Source: Arthrobacter sp. MYb23 (GTDB taxonomy: Bacteria; Actinomycetota; Actinomycetes; Actinomycetales; Micrococcaceae). Taken from it: DNA of 64,000 nt. Location of the stretch: contig NZ_PCPR01000006.1 in the NCBI RefSeq assembly GCF_002979775.1, positions 62,001 through 126,000 on the forward strand. Reading direction: 5' to 3'. The position numbers and the translations under genes were made by a program. Shown here piece after piece: positions 7,881 through 15,382 of the stretch (the stretch's first letter is position 1; each line of letters opens with the position of its first letter). The notes beneath the pieces are model-generated. The model saw nothing but the letters and a program-made list of their open reading frames with translations, did no database searches and was not told the DNA's origin.

Positions 7881-9542
7881 ATGACTGCAACTTTGGTGGC
7901 TAAGGATCTTGCCGGTGGTCATGGCCATCGCACACTTTTCTCGGACCTTTCCCTGACCGTCGCGCCGGGCGATGTTGTGGGCGTGGTGGGAGCCAACGGC
8001 GCCGGAAAATCCACGCTGCTGCGCATCCTCGCCGGAGTGGACCAGCCACAAGCGGGGACCGTCAGCCTTGCTCCCTCGGATGCCTTTGTGGGCTGGTTGC
8101 CGCAGGAACACGAGCGCACCGCCGGCGAAACAATCGCGGCGTACATTGCCCGGCGCACGGGCTGTGCGCAGGCAACGCATGAGATGGAATCCACGGCCGA
8201 AGCTCTTGGCTCGGGGGCTCCCGGAGCCGATGACGCGTATTCCCTGGCCTTCGATCGCTGGATGGCCTCCGGCGCAGCAGACCTTGAGGACCGGCTCCCG
8301 GCCGTCCTGGCAGACCTCGGCCTGGAGCTCGGCGCCGACGCCCTGATGACCGGCCTTTCCGGCGGGCAAGCTGCGCGCGTGGCGTTGGCCGCGTTGCTGC
8401 TCAGCCGCTTCGACGTAGTCCTTCTGGATGAGCCCACCAACGATCTTGACCTTGATGGACTTGCCCGGCTTGAGGCCTTCGTCCAGGGCCTCCGCGGCGG
8501 TGTGGTGCTGGTCTCGCACGACCGCGAATTCCTGGCCCGCTGCGTTACAACCGTGGTGGAACTGGACCTCGCCCAGAACTCCGTAGCGGTATACGACGGC
8601 GGCTACGAAGCCTTCCTCGAAGAACGCGCCGTAGCCAAGCGCCACGCCAGGGAGCGTTATGACGAGTTCGCCAACACCAAGGCTGACCTCGTCTCCCGGG
8701 CACGCACCCAGCGCGAGTGGAGCTCCCAGGGCGTCCGGAACGCGATGAAGAAAAACCCGGACAATGACAAGATCCGTCGCGCCGCGAGCAGCGAATCGTC
8801 CGAGAAACAGGCCCAGAAAGTCCGCCAGATGGAGTCCCGCATTGCCCGGCTCACCGAGGTGGAAGAGCCCCGCAAGGAGTGGCAGCTGCAGTTCAGCATC
8901 GGCCAGGCACCCCGCTCAAGTGCCGTCGTCGCCACCTTGCGCAACGTCGTCGCCCGCCAAGGTGACTTCACGCTGGGTCCGGTGAACCTGCAACTCAACG
9001 GTGGCGAGCGCATCGGCATCACCGGGCCCAACGGGGCCGGCAAGTCGACGCTGCTGCGTCTGTTGTTGGGGACGCAGGAACCTGACGACGGCGATGCCTC
9101 CATGGGTGCCTCGGTGGCCATTGGCGAAATCGACCAGGCGCGTGGGCTGCTCGACGGCGGGCGGCCGCTCGGTGACGCTGTTGAAGCTGTGTTGATGGAC
9201 TGGAACAGTGCGGATGTCCGCACTCTCCTGGCCAAGTTCGGCCTTAAAGCCGATCACACCTCCCGCACCGTGGATTCGTTGTCCCCGGGGGAGCGGACCC
9301 GTGCTGCGCTGGCGTTGCTGCAGGCCCGCGGCGTGAACCTGCTGGTGCTGGACGAGCCCACGAACCACTTGGATCTTCCGGCCATTGAGCAACTGGAGGA
9401 GGCGCTGGAAAGCTACGAGGGCGCGCTCCTGCTGGTCACCCATGACCGCCGGCTGCTGGAAAACGTTCGGCTCGATTCGCGCTGGCACTTGGATAACGGC
9501 CAAGTCCAGGAACTGCACCACACCCCAAGCCAGGAGAAGTAA
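7881..9542 (+). CDS. ABC-F family ATPase (ribosome-protection type)
   Basis: A 553-residue protein with two ABC domains and no transmembrane segment. NBD1 has GANGAGKST, LSGGQAAR and LLDEPTNDLD; NBD2 has GPNGAGKST, LSPGERTR and LVLDEPTNHLD. The domains are joined by the ~80-residue charged linker typical of ABC-F factors that act in the ribosomal E-site. ATG 7881 is chosen because GGAGGA stands 7 nt upstream; the in-frame TTG/ATG at 7767-7770 would place the attenuator hairpin inside the coding sequence. ABC-F proteins either protect ribosomes from antibiotics or adjust translation. The downstream ABC exporter and the hairpin leader favour an antibiotic response, but no drug can be named. Confidence 0.88.
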   Translation: MTATLVAKDLAGGHGHRTLFSDLSLTVAPGDVVGVVGANGAGKSTLLRILAGVDQPQAGTVSLAPSDAFVGWLPQEHERTAGETIAAYIARRTGCAQATHEMESTAEALGSGAPGADDAYSLAFDRWMASGAADLEDRLPAVLADLGLELGADALMTGLSGGQAARVALAALLLSRFDVVLLDEPTNDLDLDGLARLEAFVQGLRGGVVLVSHDREFLARCVTTVVELDLAQNSVAVYDGGYEAFLEERAVAKRHARERYDEFANTKADLVSRARTQREWSSQGVRNAMKKNPDNDKIRRAASSESSEKQAQKVRQMESRIARLTEVEEPRKEWQLQFSIGQAPRSSAVVATLRNVVARQGDFTLGPVNLQLNGGERIGITGPNGAGKSTLLRLLLGTQEPDDGDASMGASVAIGEIDQARGLLDGGRPLGDAVEAVLMDWNSADVRTLLAKFGLKADHTSRTVDSLSPGERTRAALALLQARGVNLLVLDEPTNHLDLPAIEQLEEALESYEGALLLVTHDRRLLENVRLDSRWHLDNGQVQELHHTPSQEK

Positions 9543-9544
9543 GC

Positions 9545-11458
9545 ATGAGCATGGACCGCGTTGCCTGGAGTTCGTTGTACAACATCACCACTGCCAAGAG
9601 TGGCTCGAAGCCGTTCTCCAAGGAAACCCTGAAAAGGGTCATGGCTTTTGCTGCGCCGCACAAGGGCAAGCTCATTGCCTTTGTGATCGCTTCGATCGCG
9701 GGTGCTTTCCTGGCTGTGGCTACTCCTGTGCTGGCTGGTCAGGTGGTGGATGCCATTATTGCCAACGCCGGCGTGGGCACAGTCATTTGGTTGGCCGTCC
9801 TGATTGCCATCGTCGCCGTGGGCGAGGCTGGCGTGGGCTTGGTGACCCGTTGGTTGTCTTCGATCATTGGCGAGGGCGTCATTGTTGACCTTCGGACGCG
9901 TGTGTTCGATCACGTGCAGCGCATGCCCATCGCGTTCTTCACCCGCACACGGACCGGCGCCTTGGTCAGCCGCCTGAACAATGACGTCATCGGGGCTCAG
10001 TCGGCTTTCGCGGGCACATTGTCCGGGGTGGTCAGCAATGTGGTGGCTCTGGTCCTGACGCTTGCCGTCATGCTCAACACGTCCTGGCTTGTGACCGTGC
10101 TGGCCATGGTGTTGCTTCCCATCTTCCTGATCCCGGCCCGGCGCATGGGGTCGAAGTTGGCGGACCTGCGCCGCGAAGCTGCGGCGCACAACGCTGCCAT
10201 GGGCACCCAAATGACGGAGAGGTTCTCCGCACCGGGTGCCACGCTGGTGAAGTTGTTCGGCCGCCCGGACGAGGAATCCCGTGAGTTTGCGGCACGTGCC
10301 GGCCGGGTCCGGGATATCGGAATCCGGACTGCCATGCTGCAGTTCACGTTTGTCACTGCACTGACGTTGGTTTCGGCGCTGGCTTTGGCGTTGGTTTATG
10401 GTTTGGGCGGTTGGCTGGCAATCGGCGGGCAGCTTGCACCCGGTGACGTGGTGGTGCTCGCGCTTCTTCTGACGAGGCTCTACGCTCCGTTGACGGCGCT
10501 GTCCAATGCCCGTGTGGAAATCATGAGTGCTTTGGTCAGTTTTGAGCGGGTCTTCGAAATCCTTGACCTGAAGCCGTTGATCACCCAGAAGCCGAACGCC
10601 GTTGACGTTCCGGGCGGTCCTGTTGCCGTGGAATTCGACGACGTCCGCTTCTCCTACCCCTCGGCCGAAAAGGTGTCACTGGCATCTCTTGAGGACGTTG
10701 CCACCTTGGACACCCGGGGCGGGGAGGAAGTCCTGCACGGGGTCAGTTTCAGGGTTGAACCCGGCCAGACTGTTGCCCTGGTGGGCTCCTCCGGTGCTGG
10801 CAAATCCACTGTGGCCCAGTTGCTCTCGCGCCTCTACGACGTCGACTCCGGCGCCGTGCGCCTCGGCGGGCAACAACCCGGAACAGGCGTGGACGTCCGC
10901 GACCTCAGTTTCGACTCCCTCCGCGACACCATGGGCATGGTGACCCAGGACGGCCACCTCTTCCACGAAACCATCGCCTCCAACCTGCGTCTCGCCCGGC
11001 CGGAGGCCACCGATGAAGACATGTGGGATGTGCTCCGGAGGGCACGCCTGGAACCGATGATCCGGTCCCTGCCTGACGGTTTGGAAACTGTGGTGGGGGA
11101 GCGCGGCTACCGGCTCTCCGGTGGTGAACGCCAACGGCTCACCATCGCACGGCTCCTCATCAAGCAGCCCCGCGTTGTGATCCTCGACGAAGCCACTGCT
11201 GCGTTGGACTCCACCAACGAGGCCGCCGTCCAGGCGGCCCTGGGCGAAGCGCTTGCGGGGCGTACCGCCGTCGTGATTGCGCACCGCTTGTCCACCATCC
11301 GTGCCGCAGACGCCATTCTGGTGGTTGAGGACGGCAGGATCGTGGAGCGTGGCACGCACACTGAGCTGCTGGCTGCGGACGGACGCTACGCGGAGCTCTA
11401 CCAAACCCAGTTCGCTGAGGCCACCGCTGTGGCACAGGAAGCGGTCCCGGAGCTTTAG
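9545..11458 (+). CDS. ABC exporter, fused membrane and ATPase domains
   Basis: A 637-residue half-transporter with six membrane helices in residues ~30-330, then an ABC domain with GSSGAGKST, LSGGERQR, VVILDEATAALD and IAHRLSTI. All catalytic motifs look intact, so it may work as a homodimer. An insert of about 20 residues (ASLEDVATLDTRGGEE) lies between the start of the ATPase domain and Walker A. The gene starts 2 nt after the ABC-F stop, with AGGAG inside the end of that gene, so the two are co-expressed. Probable drug or lipid export. Confidence 0.9.
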   Translation: MSMDRVAWSSLYNITTAKSGSKPFSKETLKRVMAFAAPHKGKLIAFVIASIAGAFLAVATPVLAGQVVDAIIANAGVGTVIWLAVLIAIVAVGEAGVGLVTRWLSSIIGEGVIVDLRTRVFDHVQRMPIAFFTRTRTGALVSRLNNDVIGAQSAFAGTLSGVVSNVVALVLTLAVMLNTSWLVTVLAMVLLPIFLIPARRMGSKLADLRREAAAHNAAMGTQMTERFSAPGATLVKLFGRPDEESREFAARAGRVRDIGIRTAMLQFTFVTALTLVSALALALVYGLGGWLAIGGQLAPGDVVVLALLLTRLYAPLTALSNARVEIMSALVSFERVFEILDLKPLITQKPNAVDVPGGPVAVEFDDVRFSYPSAEKVSLASLEDVATLDTRGGEEVLHGVSFRVEPGQTVALVGSSGAGKSTVAQLLSRLYDVDSGAVRLGGQQPGTGVDVRDLSFDSLRDTMGMVTQDGHLFHETIASNLRLARPEATDEDMWDVLRRARLEPMIRSLPDGLETVVGERGYRLSGGERQRLTIARLLIKQPRVVILDEATAALDSTNEAAVQAALGEALAGRTAVVIAHRLSTIRAADAILVVEDGRIVERGTHTELLAADGRYAELYQTQFAEATAVAQEAVPEL

Positions 11459-11466
11459 CCCAACTG

Positions 11467-11516
11467 GGTAGCAGATCAGGCCGTTCTGAGCGCTCAGAAC
11501 GGCCTGATCTGCTACC
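11467..11516. terminator. 50-bp perfect palindrome between convergent genes
   Basis: Positions 11467-11491 are the exact reverse complement of 11492-11516, giving a 25-bp stem with no unpaired loop. It sits between the ABC exporter and the convergent Nudix gene and touches the Nudix stop codon. It has no T-tract. It is best read as a bidirectional, I-shaped actinobacterial terminator. Confidence 0.75.
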
Positions 11517-11929
11517 TACTTGGGCGGGGTCAGCAGCGGGATGACGTGGTCCGTCAGCAACGGCGCCAGGTCGGCGGGAAGCGGCGCATTCAAGTCCAGC
11601 CAGCGGATTTCCGCTATCTCCGCAGAAGGATGCGCCTCCCACGTTCCGGGGGCGGCGAAGACGGTGGCGTGGATGTCCGTGGCAGCCTCATTGGCGGCTG
11701 CCGCCAGCCACACGCCCAGGGGTTGGAGAACCTCCGGCGATACTTCGATGCCGACTTCCTCGAAGAGCTCCCGGGAAGCAGCCTGGGCAGCGGTTTCGCC
11801 GGCTTCGGGCTTGCCGCCCGGGTGCATGAACTTGTCCGTACCGCGTTTGCGGACGGTCAACAGCTGTCCTTGCTGGTTGTAGACGCAGACGGCGCTCACA
11901 ATGATCAGGTCCGTGCCGGTTTCACTCAC
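11516..11929 (-). CDS. Nudix hydrolase
   Basis: A 137-residue Nudix hydrolase. The Nudix box is complete: GGKPEAGETAAQAAS followed by RELFEEVG, matching GX5EX7REUXEEXGU. It hydrolyses nucleoside diphosphates linked to another group; the substrate cannot be told. The GTG at 11929 is chosen because it overlaps the upstream stop as GTGA and has GGGAGG ahead of it. A start 25 codons further up would lie inside the neighbour. It is translationally coupled to the DUF6314 gene. Confidence 0.88.
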   Translation of the reverse strand: MSETGTDLIIVSAVCVYNQQGQLLTVRKRGTDKFMHPGGKPEAGETAAQAASRELFEEVGIEVSPEVLQPLGVWLAAAANEAATDIHATVFAAPGTWEAHPSAEIAEIRWLDLNAPLPADLAPLLTDHVIPLLTPPK

Positions 11930-12384
11930 AGTTGCCTCCCGGCGTCGATCCGTACCAGGTGCGATTCCAGTAGCAGATCCTTGGCGGGCCCGTGGACATC
12001 CCACGTGAAGCTGAACGAGTCAGGTCCCTCACGCATGTACTCCACACGGTAATCGTCAGGGTCGCACCAGTGCTTGTCCTGGTTGCCCTCGTCGGAGAAG
12101 CTCATCACATGGAATGGCCGGCCGTCGGGGAAGAATACGTCCATCGAATCCGGCCCGGCGCCCGGTTTCAGAAGATACTCGCGGAATGCCGGCCCTGAGT
12201 GAGTAGGCCAGTGCATGGTTCCGTCTTCGCGGTAGTCCAGGCCGCCGTCGGGGTTAAGGGTATAGCGCACGACGCCGGTAAAGGTTCCGTTGGTGCCGGA
12301 CGTCCGGTCCAAGAGGGTCCGCTCCACGCGCCAGCTCCCGGCCAGGTAGGCCTGCAAATCCGGGGTGGGCTGCTGGTGGTTCAA
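11926..12384 (-). CDS. DUF6314 family protein
   Basis: A 152-residue protein recognised by LAGSWRVERTLLD near the start, a central YREDGTMHWP and a C-terminal SHLVRID, which resemble DUF6314, a small beta-barrel-like family of unknown function. The likely start is a TTG at 12384, only one base after the 3' end of the tRNA-Arg gene. An internal TTG at 12354 is an alternative. It is co-transcribed with the Nudix gene and may be made from the tRNA precursor transcript. Confidence 0.7.
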   Translation of the reverse strand: MNHQQPTPDLQAYLAGSWRVERTLLDRTSGTNGTFTGVVRYTLNPDGGLDYREDGTMHWPTHSGPAFREYLLKPGAGPDSMDVFFPDGRPFHVMSFSDEGNQDKHWCDPDDYRVEYMREGPDSFSFTWDVHGPAKDLLLESHLVRIDAGRQL

Positions 12385-12385
12385 G

Positions 12386-12458
12386 TGCCCTCGATTGGAA
12401 TCGAACCAACGACACCGGCTTTAGGAGAGCCGTGCTCTATCCACTGAGCTACGAGGGC
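12386..12458 (-). tRNA. tRNA-Arg (anticodon CCT)
   Basis: Read on the minus strand, the cloverleaf has acceptor GCCCTCG / CGAGGGC, D-loop AGCTCAGTGGATAGAGC, anticodon loop CTCCTAA and T-arm GGTTCGATTCC. The anticodon CCT decodes AGG. The discriminator is A at 12386, and CCA is not encoded. Confidence 0.95.
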
Positions 12459-12553
12459 CTGTGTGTCCATGGCTCTAAATCCCACTGCTGGAGCTCGAGG
12501 GCCCGGACACGACTACAAGCATACAAGCTGCCGGGGCGCTGCCCGAACACCGC

Positions 12554-12559
12554 TAGGCT
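12554..12559 (+). promoter_or_regulatory. -10 box TAGGCT, probable leaderless start
   Basis: TAGGCT ends 7 nt before the ATG at 12567, so transcription would begin at or next to the start codon. No ribosome-binding site is present. Confidence 0.55.
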
Positions 12560-12566
12560 GACGTTC

Positions 12567-13352
12567 ATGAAAGGGCACGTGAGCGCACCGGCAACAGCTG
12601 GATCCTTCCTTCCGGATACCCGTAGCATCAGGGCGAACATCGGCGGCTGGGCGCAATTGAGCGTGGTCCAATACTTCGTTGCTGAGGCTGCAGTGATCGC
12701 GGCTTGGTCAGGCCCGGAGCCCTACAGCAGGACCACCGGGTTCATCAGCGACCTCGGGGCGGTCTCCTGCGGCATCTACGAGGACAGGGCAGTTTGTTCG
12801 CCGCTGCATCTGCTGATGAATGCCTCGTTCGTGGTGCAGGGCCTGGCCTTGGTCCTCGGTGCGCTGTTCCTGACGGCAGGGCTGTTGAGCGTTGCTGCGC
12901 GGCCCGGTGTGCAAGCCCGGCGTTTTCGGGCTGTTGCGGGTGGATCCCCGCAGACACGCGTGTTGACCGTGCCGTGGATCCTGGCTGTCGCCATCCGGAT
13001 CCTCACCGGTGTTGCCGGGGTGGGAACGGTGATTGTGGGTCTGGTGCCGGAGGACCTGGGCTCTCCCTGGCATTTTGCGGGCGCCTTGATGTTTTTCATC
13101 GCCGGCGGCTTTGCGCTCCTGCTGCTGGGAGTCCTGTGGTGGCGGCAGACGCCGATGAGCTGGTTCCTCGCTGCCTGCGGGCTGATCTGCATCGGGGCAC
13201 TCGTCATCGGTGCCATCACAGGGATGGAAGTGCCGCAGCCGGGATTGCTGGAACGGTTCATGGGCTACCCGGTGACTATCGGCCTGGCAGCCGCTGGCCT
13301 GGTGATTGCCCAGCGCGTCCACACAGAGAGGCGCGGGCTCCGGGTCCTTTGA
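12567..13352 (+). CDS. DUF998-like membrane protein
   Basis: A 261-residue protein with about six transmembrane helices. Features such as YSRTTGFISDLGAVSCG near the first helix and the spacing of the helices fit the DUF998 family of integral membrane proteins, whose function is unknown. The ATG at 12567 is chosen because the upstream in-frame extension runs through the tRNA gene. It is monocistronic and followed directly by a repeat block that overlaps its stop codon. Confidence 0.7.
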   Translation: MKGHVSAPATAGSFLPDTRSIRANIGGWAQLSVVQYFVAEAAVIAAWSGPEPYSRTTGFISDLGAVSCGIYEDRAVCSPLHLLMNASFVVQGLALVLGALFLTAGLLSVAARPGVQARRFRAVAGGSPQTRVLTVPWILAVAIRILTGVAGVGTVIVGLVPEDLGSPWHFAGALMFFIAGGFALLLLGVLWWRQTPMSWFLAACGLICIGALVIGAITGMEVPQPGLLERFMGYPVTIGLAAAGLVIAQRVHTERRGLRVL

Positions 13353-13682
13353 GTTTTGCGCACCCGTAGCCGCCGTTTGCGCCCGTAACCACTGGTGCGC
13401 CGGGCGGGTACTGGTGCGGTGCTGGTGAACGTGTAGTGCGCTGGGCGGGTAAGGGTGCGGTGGGCGCGAACCACGGGTGCGCCGGGCGGGTAAGGGTGCG
13501 GTGGTGGTGAACGTGTAGTGCGCTGGGCGCGTAGGGGCGCGCGGGTGGGGCTCTGTGAGTTTTGCGCACCCGTTGCCGCCGATTGCGCCCGTAAGCTCTG
13601 GTGCATTTGGCGGGTAGGGGTGCGGTGCCGACGAAGGTGTGGTGCGCTGGGCGGGTAAGGGTGCAGCGCCGGCGAACGGGTG
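13351..13682. repeat. Intergenic repeat block: two 44-bp and six ~41-bp units
   Basis: The block is X-A-B-C-D-X'-E-F. X (13351-13394) and X' (13557-13600) are 44-bp near-copies starting GAGTTTTGCGCACCCG. A (13395-13435), B (13436-13476), C (13477-13517), E (13601-13641) and F (13642-13682) are each exactly 41 bp, and D (13518-13556) is 39 bp; all start GTGC and share GGGCGGGTAAGGGTGCGG or a close variant. Units abut without spacers, and 41 is not a multiple of three, so the block is not a coding repeat. It fills almost the whole 358-bp gap between two convergent genes. Confidence 0.85.
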
Positions 13683-13710
13683 GCGCAGAAAACGGAAAGC
13701 CCGAAAATAA

Positions 13711-14337
13711 TCAGGAGGGCTTGGGGTTCTTCCTGCCCAGGAACACGGCCAGTACGCCGCACAGGAGACTGATCAGGAACAGTACCCAGGACGCAACGGT
13801 GACTGCTGAGGCCAAAGCCACCGAACCGGCGTCCGGCGCTTCGGAAGCCAGCACCGAATCAATGGCCACATTGGACCAGAGGTGAGCCACCGCGAACAGC
13901 AGGGGAGCAGCCCACAATGCCCATCGCCATGACTTTCGCGCCACGTTGGTGCCGATCAGCAGGAGCCAGCTGAAACCGAAAATCAGCGGAAACAGGGTGC
14001 CGGCAGTCTTATGGACGTAATTGAGCTGGCCGCGGGCCGACTCGTCCATGGCCTCCCGAAGCTGGACGATGTAATCCTGCGAGAAGCCGCCGATCAACGA
14101 ATCAGGCATGGCCAGGCCGCCCGAGAGCTGCGTCATCTGGTTGAGGGTGAGCAGGTGCAGGTACCAGAACAGGAAGAGGCTCGCCACGACTCCCGCGATC
14201 ACAATGAGTTTGGAGTTGCTCTGCGCCTTTTGCGGGGTGCGCTGCGTGGTGGCGTTGATCACGGGAGGCAGCGAGTGATCGGGAACCACTGCCTTTGCTC
14301 CGTGCTTCTTGATGCGCTGGGCGGGTGTCTTGGCCAT
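13711..14337 (-). CDS. Small multi-pass membrane protein, unknown function
   Basis: A 208-residue protein with a basic cytoplasmic N-terminus (KTPAQRIKKHGAKAV) and four probable membrane helices (about residues 45-65, 115-135, 142-162 and 180-200). No family is recognised. ATG 14337 is preferred over ATG 14346 because a GATAAT box at 14345-14350 overlaps the latter and lies 7 nt before the former. It faces the repeat block downstream and is divergent from the phosphatase gene, with 33 bp between the start codons. Confidence 0.65.
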   Translation of the reverse strand: MAKTPAQRIKKHGAKAVVPDHSLPPVINATTQRTPQKAQSNSKLIVIAGVVASLFLFWYLHLLTLNQMTQLSGGLAMPDSLIGGFSQDYIVQLREAMDESARGQLNYVHKTAGTLFPLIFGFSWLLLIGTNVARKSWRWALWAAPLLFAVAHLWSNVAIDSVLASEAPDAGSVALASAVTVASWVLFLISLLCGVLAVFLGRKNPKPS

Positions 14338-14344
14338 GTCATTC

Positions 14345-14364
14345 ATTATCCCGCCACATAAGCT
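14345..14364. promoter_or_regulatory. Divergent pair of -10 boxes in a 33-bp intergenic space
   Basis: GATAAT on the minus strand (14350 to 14345) serves the ATG at 14337. TAAGCT on the plus strand (14359-14364) lies 6 nt before the ATG at 14371. Both imply leaderless messages from back-to-back promoters. Confidence 0.5.
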
Positions 14365-14370
14365 GGATCC

Positions 14371-15216
14371 ATGACCACTGGCAGGCACACAGCAACTGAA
14401 CTCGATCCATCACTGGATGACTACCAACTGGCCAGCGCCCTGGTCCGCGAGGCGGGCCAGCTGGCGCTGCTCATGCGGATGGGCGGACTGCAGGGCGAAC
14501 GCAAGACCTCAGTGTCCGACGTCGTCACTGCAGCCGATCACGCAGCAGAGGCTTACGTCATGGATCAGCTGCGGCGATGCCGTCCCGACGACGGCATCCT
14601 CGGCGAGGAAGGTGCCTCCGTTGCCGGGACCAGCGGCCGGACCTGGGTGATCGACCCCGTTGATGGCACCTACAACTTCCTCCACGGCTCCACGTACTGG
14701 TGCTCGGCCATTGCCCTTAAGCGCGACGATTCAGACCACGGCGGCAAGCCGGTTGCAGATCCGGAGGTGCTCCTCGGGGCCATCTATCAACCGGAACTGG
14801 ACAAGCTCTGGCTGGGCGGCCAAGATCGCCCGGCCACCCTGAACGGCGAATCGATCTCAGGTTTCGGCGACCTCCCCGTGAACCAAATCTCTGCTGCCAC
14901 CTACATCCATCCCACCTGGTTGGCGGATCCCCGTGCCGCCATGCCGTGGCACGCTGCTGCAGTTTCCGCCGCATCATTGCGCATGTTCGGTTCAGGCTCC
15001 TGCGACCTCGGCCGGGTGGCTGACGGCGAACTTGGCTGCTGGTTCCAGCACAGCTGCCCGGAATGGGACTGGCTTCCCGGCAAGGCGATCGTCCGCGCGG
15101 CCGGCGGGGACACCGCCGTCGTGCAGGTCAACGGACTGAACTGGTTCGTGGCGGGAGGCCCGACGGCGGTACGCGAGTTGAGCGCCGCCCTCACCTCTGT
15201 TCCCCAATTTGCCTAG
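14371..15216 (+). CDS. Inositol monophosphatase family protein
   Basis: A 281-residue Mg-dependent phosphatase of the IMPase/FBPase fold. Metal-site motifs are DVVTAADHAAE, GEEGA and WVIDPVDGTYNF. Near the C-terminus WDWLPGKAIVRAAGG replaces the common WDxA element. Substrates in actinobacterial relatives include inositol phosphate, histidinol phosphate and sugar phosphates; this sequence does not decide between them. The start is supported by a -10 box 6 nt upstream. The neighbours do not form an operon with it. Confidence 0.82.
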   Translation: MTTGRHTATELDPSLDDYQLASALVREAGQLALLMRMGGLQGERKTSVSDVVTAADHAAEAYVMDQLRRCRPDDGILGEEGASVAGTSGRTWVIDPVDGTYNFLHGSTYWCSAIALKRDDSDHGGKPVADPEVLLGAIYQPELDKLWLGGQDRPATLNGESISGFGDLPVNQISAATYIHPTWLADPRAAMPWHAAAVSAASLRMFGSGSCDLGRVADGELGCWFQHSCPEWDWLPGKAIVRAAGGDTAVVQVNGLNWFVAGGPTAVRELSAALTSVPQFA

Positions 15217-15382
15217 TCTTTTCCAGACTCTTTGAGGCCCTGAAACAGGGCGGTTAACCCCTTCGGGTACCTCCGCATGGTGGGGCCCTTTCCCCTTGTT
15301 ATTTTGCACCGGGGAGGCGATTGCCTCCACGGTCTCAGCTGCAGGCCTGCTTTGTCCTGCAGCGTTCGCAAGGGGGAAGTAC
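15217..15382 (+). other. Structured leader before the surface-protein gene
   Basis: This 166-bp gap contains a perfect small hairpin GCCCTG-AAA-CAGGGC at 15237-15251 and a second short stem around 15257-15267 with a CTTCGG loop. The first may end the phosphatase message. I did not match the region to a known riboswitch. AGGGGGA at 15371-15377 is the ribosome site for the TTG start at 15383. Confidence 0.4.

Noticed and set aside
12432..12566. Upstream extension of the DUF998-like protein
   Set aside because: It runs through the tRNA-Arg gene and the probable promoter.
13351..13682. CRISPR array
   Set aside because: The units are contiguous, GC-rich and imperfect, with no unique spacers and no cas genes nearby.
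13265..13762. Pro/Arg/Thr-rich open frames across the repeat block
   Set aside because: The 41-bp unit shifts frame at each copy, so a repeat protein would not be periodic; there is no ribosome site and composition is artificial.
15217..15382. Riboswitch before the surface-protein gene
   Set aside because: Two short hairpins are visible, but they match no aptamer that I can recognise; kept only as a structured leader.
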